Positions 1-28,744 of a stretch of 64,000 nucleotides of DNA are shown here, piece by piece (positions within the stretch are counted from its first letter, which is position 1; each line of letters begins with the position of its first letter). The stretch is from the NCBI RefSeq assembly GCF_042477335.2, contig NC_091254.1:98543001-98607000 (forward strand), written 5' to 3'. A program made the translations under genes and the position numbers. The notes beneath the pieces are model-generated. The model was not told the origin of the DNA. It ran no database searches and saw nothing but the letters and a program-made list of their open reading frames with translations. This DNA is from Ovis canadensis (taxonomy: Eukaryota; Chordata; Mammalia; Artiodactyla; Bovidae).

Positions 1-1032
1 CATCCGTGCGTGTGCAGCAAAGCGGCAGGGTGCCCGTTGACTGCTGTGTGAACAAGGTACCCAAAGCCTTCCGTGTCCAGTTTATGCAAAACGGGCTCCG
101 AGAGCCCAGAGCGCAGACTTCCACGGGCTTGTGCTGCTGGAGTGGGTGGGATGACCGCCAGGCCGTTCGGGGTCTCCATCAGAGAGGCATCAGCTGTTAG
201 GACATCAGCTGCGCTGTCCTCAGCCCAGCGTCTGAGCCCAGGCTGACCGGGGCTGCCTCCGGGGTGTGAGACGTGACATCCCCCCTGCAACGGCCTCCAG
301 ACCAGTGGGCATCCTTCACGAGCGACACTGAGGGTTCTTGACTGGCAGACGGAGGCCCCACCCTCAGGAGTATGCGCCTGCCCACCTTGCTGCAATCAGA
401 GTATAAAACCTTTGCCTGAGCTCTTTCACTGAAGGATGCCTAGATTTTTTAAATGTAGCTGTTTCCCCACAGACTTCAAAAAGTCTGAGCGAAACCACAG
501 AAAACAGCAAGCCTGTGGGGGATTCCCACATTCAGCATCACCTTGATGACTTGCTGGTCTAGGCAGAGGATTTTGTCTGGTCAAAGCTCTGGCTTCCGAA
601 GCATCAGTTTGGGGAAACTGTTTGCACGTCTGTTCGACCATCCCTGGCAGGAGCAGCGGGCAGACCAGCATGTCACACAGCTGTTTACTGTGCTTGTCAA
701 GAGCATTTTAAAACGTGGCCAAATGCTCAAAAGGTAGCATCGAGTGAGAAAAGCTAGATGAAAACCGCGCTTGAAGTGAGACGTCCGTTCCGCAAATACC
801 TCCTGCGTGTCTAGTCACGGGAACTGAGGCCAGAAAGAAGTCAAGCAGGATGGTAGTGACTGGCTCTGGGGGAGAGCGGGAGCTCCTTCCCCCTTGTCTT
901 TGTGCTTCTGTGTGTTTCCCTGACTCCTTCCCACCTGCAAAGCCTGTTGTTACAGGACAGCGCTGAGGAGCAGCTGTCCCCTGCAGTGAGCCACGCGGGG
1001 CTGGCTTCACGGTCTCATCTCCCCTCCCGCAG
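1..1032 (+). other. COL4A2: COL4A2 intron, partial (window start)
   Basis: Sequence upstream of the first visible exon, ending in the acceptor CCTCCCGCAG. I see no exon with Gly-X-Y coding and no clear young repeat in it. Confidence 0.7.
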
Positions 1033-19005
<17,973 letters not shown>

Positions 19006-19808
19006 GCGCCGGCCGGCCGGGCACGCCCGCCGGGCACGCCCGCCGGGCACGCCCCTTCCCCAGACCGCGCGCTGTCCGGGGCCACTTTGGTGCTTATTCT
19101 TAACTTATTACCTCAGGACGCCGACCCCTAAATTGACTGCATTTTTTTTCTTTAAAAAACAAACCAAAAAGAGAAAAAGGTTACCAAAGGAATTCAGCAC
19201 CAGCATTTGGACAAGATAGGCCCTTGTCCCCCGCAGGCGCTGCCTGCGCCCTGCAGGTCTGCAGGATACCCTGCCCCCCCCCAGCATGGGAGGCCCTTTG
19301 CCTCCCGCTCAGGCCGTCCAGGACCGCTCCGCGCTCGGTGTCGCTGACGTCCTGCGACGCCCCATGTACTCACCGCGCTCTCAGCCACCGCTGTTCACCC
19401 ATTTTCTGAACTCACTTAAGGGGGGTGTGGGCGGATGAGGCAGCTCAGCCCGCGGGCCCCGGGGGGTGGGCCGGCCCGGCTCTCTGAGCCCCGGGATGTG
19501 AGCCCCGGGATGCCGCACTCCGCCGGTGACGGGAAGGCTCCTCGTCCCTCGGGAGGGCCGACTGCACCTGCTCGTGTCCGAAAAGCCGCTGCTGTTGGCG
19601 CCCCGGCGGCACGCTTCCCACCACGTCCTTCCAGACCTTCGCGCCACCCGCGGCGAGCCGGCAGGCTCCGTGCGGCCGGCAGAGACGCCCCCGCCGCCCC
19701 GGGCTGGCCTGAAGATCCACACCCCGCGTTCTGTGCGCTGAACTGTACCGCTGTGACTACTGCTGCCTCTGTAACCAGCCCAGAATAAAAGTTACTTTCC
19801 AACATTTT
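19006..19808 (+). other. COL4A2: COL4A2 3' untranslated region
   Basis: From the stop codon to about 20 bases after the AATAAA at 19784. Begins with a GC-rich 13-bp triplicate (19013-19056), followed by an A-rich run near 19141-19185 and unique sequence. The end is inferred from the poly(A) signal. Confidence 0.75.
19784..19789 (+). terminator. COL4A2: COL4A2 poly(A) signal AATAAA
   Basis: AATAAA in CCCAGAATAAAAGTTAC, 780 bases after the stop, followed by a T-rich and then GT-rich stretch (TTTTTATACC, GTTGTTGTCTG) that fits a downstream processing element. Confidence 0.85.
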
Positions 19809-22800
19809 TATACCCCACGTTGTTGTCTGCCTGATTTTCTCAAGTTCGGAGGGCACGACATTTGCGCTGAACCCCAAACCCTGCATCCCAGCCCAGCTCC
19901 ACAATGCGCTGCTGCTTTTTCCGGGTTTCAGCCGACTGAACCGAAGCCTGTGGTATCGTCATTGGTTTCTCAGGGAACTGTATTTGTGCTTACAGTGTGG
20001 TGATGTTTACAGAAAACACTCTCAACCTGCGCTCACAGGGGTTAGGAGGGAGGTGCCTCTAAACAGACTTCCAAAGTCATTCAGCCCGCCCTGGCGTAAC
20101 GTCCCAAGTCAAATCCCGTAAATCAAATCTCCAAGACACATTTCTGGCTTCAGTTTCTCCAGAACCTGGCTGACGCCTGGGCATCCAGCTCACAGGGCTT
20201 ATTTTTACGCTTCAGAACTCAGTGGCGCATTAGACCTCCTCTGAGAACAATGCATACAGTCACAAAGTAAGCATTCCAGTGATGATGTTATTTAAACGCG
20301 ATCAGCCCCTGGCTGGCCTGCCTTCCGCAGCGCCACCCGAGCCAAGGACTGTGTGCTGGGGGGTTAAGCGAGGACGGGACTCCGGGCGGGGGGCCGGGGG
20401 GCTGCCCGGCGGAAGGAGGCTGCCTCACTAGAGGGTTCAGTCCTGCCACCCAGCCCCCCACGCTGAGGAAGTCCACACGCAGACCACTGATGAGCAAGGC
20501 ACATTTTCCGCCTCCAGCTCTTGCCCCCAGCGGCCAGGCTGGGTCACAGGTTCAGGAGTGCTGAGCCGGCACTGAGCACCCCAGGGGAGGTGGCAGAGAC
20601 CAGGTGAAGGTGATGGAAGCTACTATGGGCTCCACCTGGGCACAGCTGGTCTCCATAGCAACAGTTAAAGTGGGAAGCTGAGCCCTTAGAGGCTGAGGCT
20701 GGGGCCTGAAAGATTCCCGCACTGGAGGCTGGGGGGGCAGCTGCTCTTGCCAGACCCCAGTCCCTGAGATCGCAGAGTGTTCATGACACTTGTCACAGTC
20801 CTGAAGATTCCTGCTCGATTTGGTCTAGGCTCTCCGTTTAATTGAATGAAAGATTCTTTAGATTCTATTGTTTCACAACTTTCAAACTTTTCACACCCAT
20901 GGTCTCATGTGGTATAGCTTTGCCTCTGTGTGGTTCCCAGGGCATTAGGTGCCCAGCATTATAAACACCACAAAGTCCTGGACATCACACCTGAAACACT
21001 TAAGGCGGGAAGACCAAGATCAAGGTCTCAATACATAGCTGGACGCCAAATGTAAACCAGAAAATATACATCAACTACAAACAGATACTCCTCCTCTGGT
21101 TGTGTACATGACCCGAGGATCCCGCACAAGTGTCAAGGTCACGGGTGAAGATTCCTGGTCTGAAGTCAAACAGCCAAGGTTCTGAACCTTGAAACTTCGA
21201 GCTGCCCTTCACGGACCCGTGTGTTGTGCATGCGATTTCCCTGGTCTACTTTCTCAGGGCTAGGAACAACCGCCAGCCCAGAACCTAAGGGTCCTTGAGT
21301 GGCCAACACTGTCCCCACTTTGCCGAGAGTGGGCGCCCTGAGGTCAGAGTCACCGCCTCCCGACGCCTCGTAAGGTGGCTGCCCCCACCCCCTCCACAGA
21401 CGGCGCCTAGACTCACGTGAAACCACACGAGACGCCTCTGGACACACCCCGGCCGGCTGGAGGGACAGCGAGAGCCAGGCTGAGCCCAGGAGGATTGCTG
21501 CGGCTCCCGCTGCCAGAGAAGAGCCAGTCGGGAGGACGCCAGAGCAGGTCTGCCCTCGGGGTTGGGGGGCCCTCGGGAGAGCTGACACAGAGACCCCTCG
21601 GGCCACGGTGGTGTCCTGAGCATTAAATCCACTCTTGTGCGTGGAGGGGCCTGCAGAGAGCTGGCGTGCACACCCTCGTGTGAGTTTGGTGTCACGGCCC
21701 AGCCTCAGGAGGAAGGGGATGGAGACTCCCCGTCGTTGGGGGATTTTAAAGACGTTCCCGTGGAGACAGTTATCAAAATTAGGCTGTGCATGTGACAAGC
21801 TAGAACTGCTCTGCAAGTAAATTCCTGACACGCACTGAAAGGGTGACGTTGAGCTGCAGGAGAACAGTGAGACGGCAGGGCGAGCCCGAGCGAACTGTCC
21901 GCAGGCTGTAAGTTCAGGGACGCGGAGCCCCCACAGCCCCAGAGCCACACGGACAGGGGCCCGCAGCCCCTGGGGGGCGACATGAGCACAGAGCACTGTT
22001 CCGCCTGCACCCAGGGACACCCCGGCTCAGGCCACACTGGACCCGGCCCCGCCTCCAGGCAGCCACTCCCAGCAGGGGCCGTGGCGGTTCTTACAAAGAG
22101 GGACAGCAGATTGTGGGCGCTAAGCAGGGGCGAGGGGAGGATACGGGCGTGGGTGACTTTGGAGACGAGGGCCCGCCCCGGCCCCCCTCACTGTGGTCCC
22201 GCCGATGCAGCCGCGACCTCAGCCTCCACTCTAGCCTCACGGCTAGGGAAGGGGGGCGCAGGGACCACCCTCCAGGCACCACCCGGCAGGAACGGCCACT
22301 GTGAGCGCCCTGTGACTTCCGGGCCGTGTGGTCTCCAGAGCAGACAGCAAGGCTCTTGGGTCCCACCTGTGTCTGACCTCAGCTCCCACTGCTGCTGGGT
22401 ATTTACTGAAGGCACACCTACTGGTGTGCATGCGTGTGTGCACACATCACACATGCATTTACACGCGTGCACACGCACACGCCACATGCGCACACATCCC
22501 TCGGGAGAGAAAGCACCTTTTCTGGTTCCCATGCTTCCCAAACATCACTTTAAAGGCCACAGTCGAAGCCCAAAGGCAAAGCTTCGTGAAGCAAATGTAT
22601 TCTAGGGTGAATCCGACTTTTTCCTATAGTAGTGAAAAAAGGAAAGCACGGCTCTTCAGCCAGTCCTCCCAGTCGACGGTCCTCCCATTTGACGGTCGCC
22701 TTCGGGGACAGTCACTCATCCTCCCTGCCAAGGACGCCGAGCTCAGGGCTCTCCCGGGGCGGCCCCACCCACCACCCTCCATGAGCTGTGACTCTTGCTC

Positions 22801-24600
22801 CATTTTACAGCTAAGGAGATTCCACCTCAGGGGGTGCAGCGCTGTGGATGAGGGGACAGGTCCACCCCAAGCCCGCTTCCCCCAATACCGAGCCAATGTC
22901 CCCAGATCACCGCTGTTAATGGAGCCCCAACACGGGGCCCAGGTCACTCAGGGTGACTGCAGGGGGGAGGTACATCCCAGGGGCCCCAACACCGTCCCCG
23001 CCTGCACGTTGACCCCGGGGGCCTGGCCGAGTGCAGACTGACTCACGGAGGCCCTGCCTCCTTCCACAGCCAAATTCAGAAGCCAAGGGCCTCCGGATGG
23101 AGGCAGAATGGAAGCCTGTGGGTCATTCGATGCGTAAAACAGCCTTAAAATCGCAGCCACTTCCCAGAGGCCGCTGGGCAGGGTCCAGCTTTTCCAAGAC
23201 AGAGACCCACACACTCGCCTGGAGCTGACCTCCCTTACTGCACACATCAGAAGACTCCCCTCTGCCTTCTTTACCTGCAGGCTCCTGGTGAGGAATTCCT
23301 GCACTCAGACTATGAGGACTCTGCTCAGGGCTCCCCACACCTCCCTCCCTCCGGAAGACCTCGCCCCCAGGGAGGAGCCCCCGATACACAGGGAGGAATG
23401 AGCCAGTAACGCCCAGGAGGAGGAGGGCAGGGTCCCTAGAGACACACCACAGGGCGGCCTGAGATGACAGCGGCCTGGGGCCCACCCAGCTCTCCTCCTC
23501 AAGATGCTGGCCTCCCTGGGCCCGAGAGACGAGCACCCAGGGGACTCCCTCTGGGCCCCCGCGACTCTGCCAATAGACAGAACCAGATTGGGGTAAAATG
23601 AGGGGCAGTCCTCGTCTTGGGCGGTGGGTGACTGCCCTTTAGAAACCTACGCAGCCACGCCGACCTCCAGAAGGAAGGAGGCTCCGGGATGCCAGGCCCT
23701 GGACTTGAGCTCGGTGGGGGCCTCCCTCTCCAGCCATAGGGAGCTCTGGCCCCAGAAGCACCCGTCCTTACACTGGGCCTGGGTCCTCATACCCCCCCAC
23801 TAGCTGCCTTCCATACTGAGCTCCCAGGTGAGGGCCAGTGAGTTCAAGGTCAGCCCATGGGAGGGAAGAAGGCCCGGCAAATGGACAAGGTAGACGTTTC
23901 TCTAGGATCCAGCAAGGGCGGACGGGGCCCCAGAGCCCCCAGAGCAGACACACTGTGTGTGGCGTCTGCCCTGCAAGCCCGTGTGCGGCGTCTACACCAC
24001 AGACCCAGCAGCCCTGCCCAGTTCTGCCAGGGCAGGCTAAAGGATCCGTCTTGTAGAAGTGGGAAAGATGGGACCAAGCCCCAGGGGAGCGGGTTTGATC
24101 TAATGGGGGTGGGTGGGGGGACGCAGAGGAGGGCCGGCCCCCCCAGTTACAGGAAGGAAAGAACCACCGCAGCTGGAGCAGATCCTGCACCGCAGCCCTG
24201 GAGAGGCCACCCCGGCTCCCACACAGGGTCCTGCTTCCCGGGGCCTGCCTCCCTCGGTGACTCATGGGTGTCGTGGGCATCAGCACAGGTGTTCTGCACG
24301 TGTGGGACCAGCAGAGCTCATGGGAAGCACGCGTCAGTCCAGCCCCTTCCCTCTGGAGGACAGGACCATCTCCAATCACTGCCCACGGCATCACGGGCGC
24401 TGAGCCCCGCTTGCCTCAGACAGAGGGAGACCTCGCTGGAGGCAGAGCTGCCGGACGTCTGCAGGAGGGGGCTCCCAGAACAGCAGGCAGCGCCGATTCC
24501 ACCAGGAGGGCAGGTTTAGAAACGACCAAACTGCTCTCGTAAGATCCCAGGCTCACAGCCATGTTTCCACACCCAGATTGCAACATGCGAGTGTGTACGT
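19809..24600. other. Intergenic, between convergent COL4A2 and RAB20
   Basis: 4.8 kb of mostly unique sequence with no supported exon, SINE or RNA gene. A CA/TG-rich tract lies at 22422-22499. A near-palindromic RFX-like site next to an E-box (CAGCTG) lies at 20643-20664. The open frames here have no splice context, repeats of known domains, or codon signal that I recognise. Confidence 0.6.
22422..22499 (+). repeat. CA/TG-rich low-complexity tract
   Basis: Imperfect alternating purine-pyrimidine sequence (GTGTGCATGCGTGTGTGCAC and ACACGCACACGCC). Confidence 0.85.
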
Positions 24601-24601
24601 G

Positions 24602-24815
24602 TGCAAAGTCAGCTCAGTCGTGTCCGACTCCTGGCGGCCCCATGGACTGTAGCCCACCAGGCTCCTCTGTCCATGGGATTCCCCAGGCAAGAATACTGGA
24701 GTGGGTTGCATGCCCTCCTCCAGGGGGTCTTCCCGACCCAGGGAGGGAACCCGAGTCTCTTAATTCTCTTGCATTGGTAGATGGGTTCCTTACCACTAGG
24801 CCCACCTGGGAAGCC
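24602..24815 (-). mobile_element. Bov-tA SINE
   Basis: Reverse orientation: plus strand starts CTCAGTCGTGTCCGACTCC, has CCATGGACTGTAGCCCACC and ends CCTGGGAAGCCC. Confidence 0.92.
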
Positions 24816-24831
24816 CAGATTACAACATAAG

Positions 24832-25297
24832 CATCCTCTAGTCAAAGCTATGGTTTTTCCAGTGGTCATGTATGGATGTGAGAGTTGGACTGTGAAGAAA
24901 GCTGAGTGACGAAGAATTGATGCTTTTCAACTGTGCTGTTGGAGAAGACTCTTGAGAGTCCCTTGGACTGCAAGGAGATCCAACCAGCCCATCCTAAAGG
25001 AGACCAGTCCTGGGTGTTCATTGGAAGGACTGATGTTGAAGCTGAAACTCCAATACTTTGGCCACCTGATGCGAAGAGCTGACTCATTTGAAAAGACTCT
25101 GATGCTGGGAAAGATTGAAGGCGGGAGAAGGGGATGACAAAGGATGAGATGGCTAGATGGCATCACCGACTCAATGGACATGGGTTTGAGTAAACTCCAG
25201 GATTTGGTGATAGACAGGGAGGCCTGGCCTGTTGCAGTCCATGGGGTTGCAAAGAGTCAGACATGACTGAGCGAATGGACTGAGCTGAATTGAAGCT
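24832..25297 (+). mobile_element. BovB (RTE) LINE 3' fragment
   Basis: Starts TCTAGTCAAAGCTATGGTT and encodes, with stops and shifts, the C-terminal BovB tail (GCESWTVKK then [28 protein letters not shown]). Ends in the AGTCAGACATGACTGAGC that BOV-A SINEs share. Confidence 0.92.
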
Positions 25298-26029
25298 TCC
25301 CATGAAGGACGCCTCAAGAACCTAGGAGACACCCAACCTGGAGCTGCCATTGAGAAGGTTTCAGGCGACACTTGAGGGAAAGCTCAGAAGGTAAACCCAG
25401 GGCTGTCCGCAGCCTCCCAGACCCAGAGCAGCTGCATCTGAACAAGGGAAGAAAGGAAGGAACGTTCGGAGTCCCAGCCGAGGACCCCCTCCTTTTCCAC
25501 CAGCTGGCTCACTAGAGGAGCTGAAACCTCCTAGTTGGGAACTGGTCCCCGAGCGGTCACGGCCAGAAGCCTGTGTGTAAGCTCAGACCCCAGGACAGTC
25601 TCCCTGGTGAGAGTCCAGGCTGGCACCCGGGGTCCCCTTGGGACGGAGCCCAGAGCGCAGCCTGCTCTTCAGGGCCACCGTGAGGGTGCATGGCTCACAC
25701 GCTGTTGACGTACGGAGAAGGTGCCATCCTGGGCCATCCTCTGGGACAGAGGTCATTCAAGGGCATGAGCCGGGGATGCTCAGAGCGAGACAGTGCAGGA
25801 GGAAAGGGCCCTGAGAACTCAGCCACCCTCAGAGACAGAAGTGACTTCCCAGGATGCTTCCCTCAACAGTCTTCATGATGGGCTCCTGGGTCTCCCAGAG
25901 CTCTCCTTAGCAGAGACACACTTCATGGAAAAATAAATACGCCTTCCACCCACTAAATGGGAAACTAATCTATGTCAATGGAAAGTAACCGAACTGACCC
26001 CTTGTCTCTTTGCAATGGGCTACAGTTCT
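25298..26029. other. Intergenic unique sequence
   Basis: No repeat family or gene recognised. Contains AAATAAATACG at 25930 on plus, but no transcript leading to it can be supported. Confidence 0.5.
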
Positions 26030-26224
26030 CAGATATTATAAAGAGTCTGCATGCGATGCAGGAAACCTGGGTTTGTTCCCTGAGTCAGGAAGACCCCCGG
26101 AAAAAGAAATGGCAACCCACTCCAGGATTCTTGCCTGGGAAATCCCATGGACAGAGGAACCTGGTGGGCTACAGTCCACGGGGTTGCAAAGAGCTGGACA
26201 CGACTGAGTGACTGACACTTTCAC
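26030..26224 (+). mobile_element. Bov-tA SINE
   Basis: Partly decayed head, then GTTTGTTCCCTGAGTCAGG, CAACCCACTCCAGGATTC, and GGACACGACTGAGTGACTGA. Confidence 0.9.
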
Positions 26225-26525
26225 TTCCACAAGAAAACAAAAGCTGTGTTCTCACAGCCTCCCTCCCTTGGCATCTCCTGAGAACAAAGCTGGCCTCCCA
26301 CCACCCCTGGAAAGGAGGTTTCAGACTCAGCAACTGCCAGGCAGCTGCACAGGGGTCAGCAGGGACAGCCTTCAGGTTTGCTTCTGTTATTGGAACTCGT
26401 GTCAAGACAACTAGGCATACGAGCCGACCTAAATATCTGGAATTTGTAAGGGTTTCATGCAGCAAAAAGATACAAGTGTCCTGAGCTCACACAGCCATCA
26501 GCCAAGCAGCCCCAGCAAGGGGCCC

Positions 26526-26736
26526 CGTGCTGTGCTTGGTCGCTCCGTCACGACCGACTCTTTGCGACCCCGTGGACTGCAGCCCGCCAGGCTCCTCTGT
26601 CCATGGGATTCTCCAGGCCGGAATACTGGAGTGGGTTGCCATGCCCTCCTCCAGGGGATCTTCCCAACCCAGGGATCAAACCCACGTCTCCTGCATTGCA
26701 GATGGATTCTTTACCATCTGAGCCACCAGAGTAGCT
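26526..26736 (-). mobile_element. Bov-tA SINE
   Basis: Reverse orientation: plus strand GTCGCTCCGTCACGACCGAC, CAGCCCGCCAGGCTCC, ending CCATCTGAGCCACCAGAG. Confidence 0.93.
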
Positions 26737-26884
26737 TTAGTATTGGGTCATATGTTGAAATCATACTATTTTGCATCTACTGGGCTAACATATATTACTG
26801 GAATTGTTTCTTTTCAATTTTAATATGGCTACTAAATCATTTAGAATTACATATGTGATCTGCGTTATATTTCTGTTAGATGAC

Positions 26885-27075
26885 AAGGCGTTAAAAGCAG
26901 GGACGGGCAAACATTTTCTGTTAAGGGCTGGAGAGCCACTCCTGTGGGCTCGTGGTGGAGAGAATCTCTGCTGAAAATTCTCAGCTTGGTCCTTGTAGCC
27001 TCTGAGAGCATATAAAACAAACAGGTTGAGTGCCAATGAAACTTTATTTATAACAATAGGCGCGGCCTACCTGGC
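26885..27075 (-). mobile_element. Ancient hAT-like DNA transposon fragment (tentative)
   Basis: GGGACGGGCAAACATTTTCTG then TTAAGGGCTGGAGAGCC, and later CAATGAAACTTTATTTATA, resemble the old mammalian elements ending in GGTC(G/A)GCAAAC. A second copy is at 52382-52475. Family and orientation tentative. Confidence 0.45.
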
Positions 27076-27397
27076 CAAGAGTGTAGTCTGCTAACTTCTG
27101 CTTGAGACACTTGGGGGTTTTATGTATGTTTTTAAATGGAATATCTCCACGTCCTCTGATCTGGACAGGGGGAGAAAATATGTGTAAATGGACAATTTAC
27201 CTCCCCCAGGTGGTTTGAGCACTAACTGTGAAATGAGTGAGTGTATTGATTATTACTTTTTTTAATGAAGGAGAAGAAAAATCACAGATACAGCGACTCC
27301 TGTGTGTGTAGGGGGTCTTGTGTGAGTGCCTCCTGGACACCGGCCTGGGGAAGTGCAGGTCAGCTGTCCCCCGTTCTGCAGAGGCAATGAGGGCCCG

Positions 27398-27597
27398 TTG
27401 TTGTTCAGGCACAAGCTGTGTCTGACTCTCTGTGACCCCGTGGACTGTAGCCCGCCAGGCTCCTCTGTCCATGGGATTCTCCAGGCAAGAATCCTGGGGT
27501 GGGTTGCCATTTTTTCCTCCAGGCGATCTTCCCCACCCAGAGACTGGACCTGGGTCATCCTGGATTGGCAGGCAGATTCTTTACTGAAAAGCCCAGT
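27398..27597 (-). mobile_element. Bov-tA SINE
   Basis: Reverse orientation: GTTGTTCAGGCACAAGCTG, CCCGTGGACTGTAGCCCGC, ending in GCAGATTCTTTACTG. Lies just beyond the inferred 3' end of RAB20. Confidence 0.9.
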
Positions 27598-27739
27598 GAG
27601 GACCTGGGGTAAGAATTTGGTCCCGGATGCTGCAAAAGTGTGAGGTCATGCTTCACCCACAGTCTACGGGAGAAACTGCAAGTCCGTGTAACAGACATTA
27701 AAGCCCACGGGGGCACAAATAAGGTCTAAACCAAGGTTC

Positions 27740-28202
27740 TTCTTAAAATACTTTTTAATAATAAAGTGGCTCACAATGCTGCAAACAATACAAAACCAGC
27801 AACCCCTGATTTTATATAAATTAACATTTGTCAAGAATTGTTACGAGGCATCAAGAGACAAGTACCGAATGGCTGGGTCAAAGGTAAATCACAGTGAAGA
27901 GGAACCCTGGAGAGTCTGCAGGTGCGGAGACAGGGGGACACCTGTCAGAGGCCAGGTGTTAGGACGGGGCAGCGAGGGGATGTCAGTCTCAGGGAGCCCG
28001 GCTCTGCAGGTGGCTCCTCCGGACAATCCGTCTGCTCCCCACCTCCCAGGGCAGCGATGGACGCGGGGGTGGCGGTCACATGGCCCTTGTCTTGGGGACC
28101 GGCTGGCACTTCCTCCCGGCTCCTCCTCCGCGTGCAGTCCCACAGAGTGACCCCGATCTGCCCCTCAGCCCACCCGGGTCCCTGGGGCCGGGCCGGGGCG
28201 CG
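27740..28202 (-). other. RAB20: RAB20 3' untranslated region (inferred extent)
   Basis: From the RAB20 stop to a candidate poly(A) site. On minus, ATTAAA occurs at 27754-27759, and the variant TATAAA lies at about 27812-27817. No canonical AATAAA is seen before the SINE at 27597. The extent is an inference. Confidence 0.5.
27754..27759 (-). terminator. RAB20: Candidate RAB20 poly(A) signal ATTAAA
   Basis: TTTAAT on plus, so ATTAAA on minus, within CTTTATTATTAAAAAG. The second commonest poly(A) hexamer. The true site could instead be the TATAAA variant about 55 bases upstream in the transcript. Confidence 0.4.
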
Positions 28203-28744
28203 TCAGGAGCAGCACCCAGATCTGGTCTGTGCGGGCGGCGGGGCGCTGGCAATGTCCACGGTCTGCGGCAGGGCCTGGGCCCTCTGCCGCAGAATCACGG
28301 GCACCACCATGTCGAACACCGTTTCGAACAGCAGGTCCACGTTCTTGCCGGTCTTGGCGCTCGTCTCAAAGCACATCTGCTCGGCAGCCGGCACATCCTT
28401 CTCGTCCAGCATCTTGTACTTGAGGATCTTCTTGTAAAAGGCCACCGCGTCCTCCAGCTGCACCTGCCTGGACGGCCGGGGGGCCGGGCTGCCACCGCCA
28501 CCCCCACCCGCCTGCCCGGGGTCACGTCCTCCTCCCTGGCCACCCTCCCCGGGTGCCTCCTCGATCAAGTCCACCTTGTTGCCCACGACGGCGAAGAGGC
28601 AGTCGGCGCTGGCTGTGTCCGTCAGGCCCAGGAACCGGTCCTCCAGCTCCAGCAGGCTCTGGGCGTGGTTCACGTCGTAGGTGAGGATGACGGCAGCCGC
28701 CCCCCGGCAGTACATGGAGCCCAGGCCGTGGAACTGCTCCCGCC
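28203..28744 (-). CDS. RAB20: RAB20 exon 2 (coding part)
   Basis: 542 bases on minus, from acceptor CCTCGCAG to TGA at 28203-28205. Encodes GREQFHGLGSMYCRGAAAVI through the NKVDL and ETSAK boxes to the CCS end. Includes the glycine-rich segment (six Gly in a row at residues 137-142). Confidence 0.96.

Noticed and set aside
21166-22020. 284-codon minus frame in the intergenic region
   Set aside because: Longest frame here, but composition and content look random, it lacks a domain, and in GC-rich DNA such lengths occur by chance. A protein search and RNA-seq would decide.
22328-23041. 237-codon plus frame between the genes
   Set aside because: Crosses a CA-rich tract, has no recognisable domain and no splice or promoter context.
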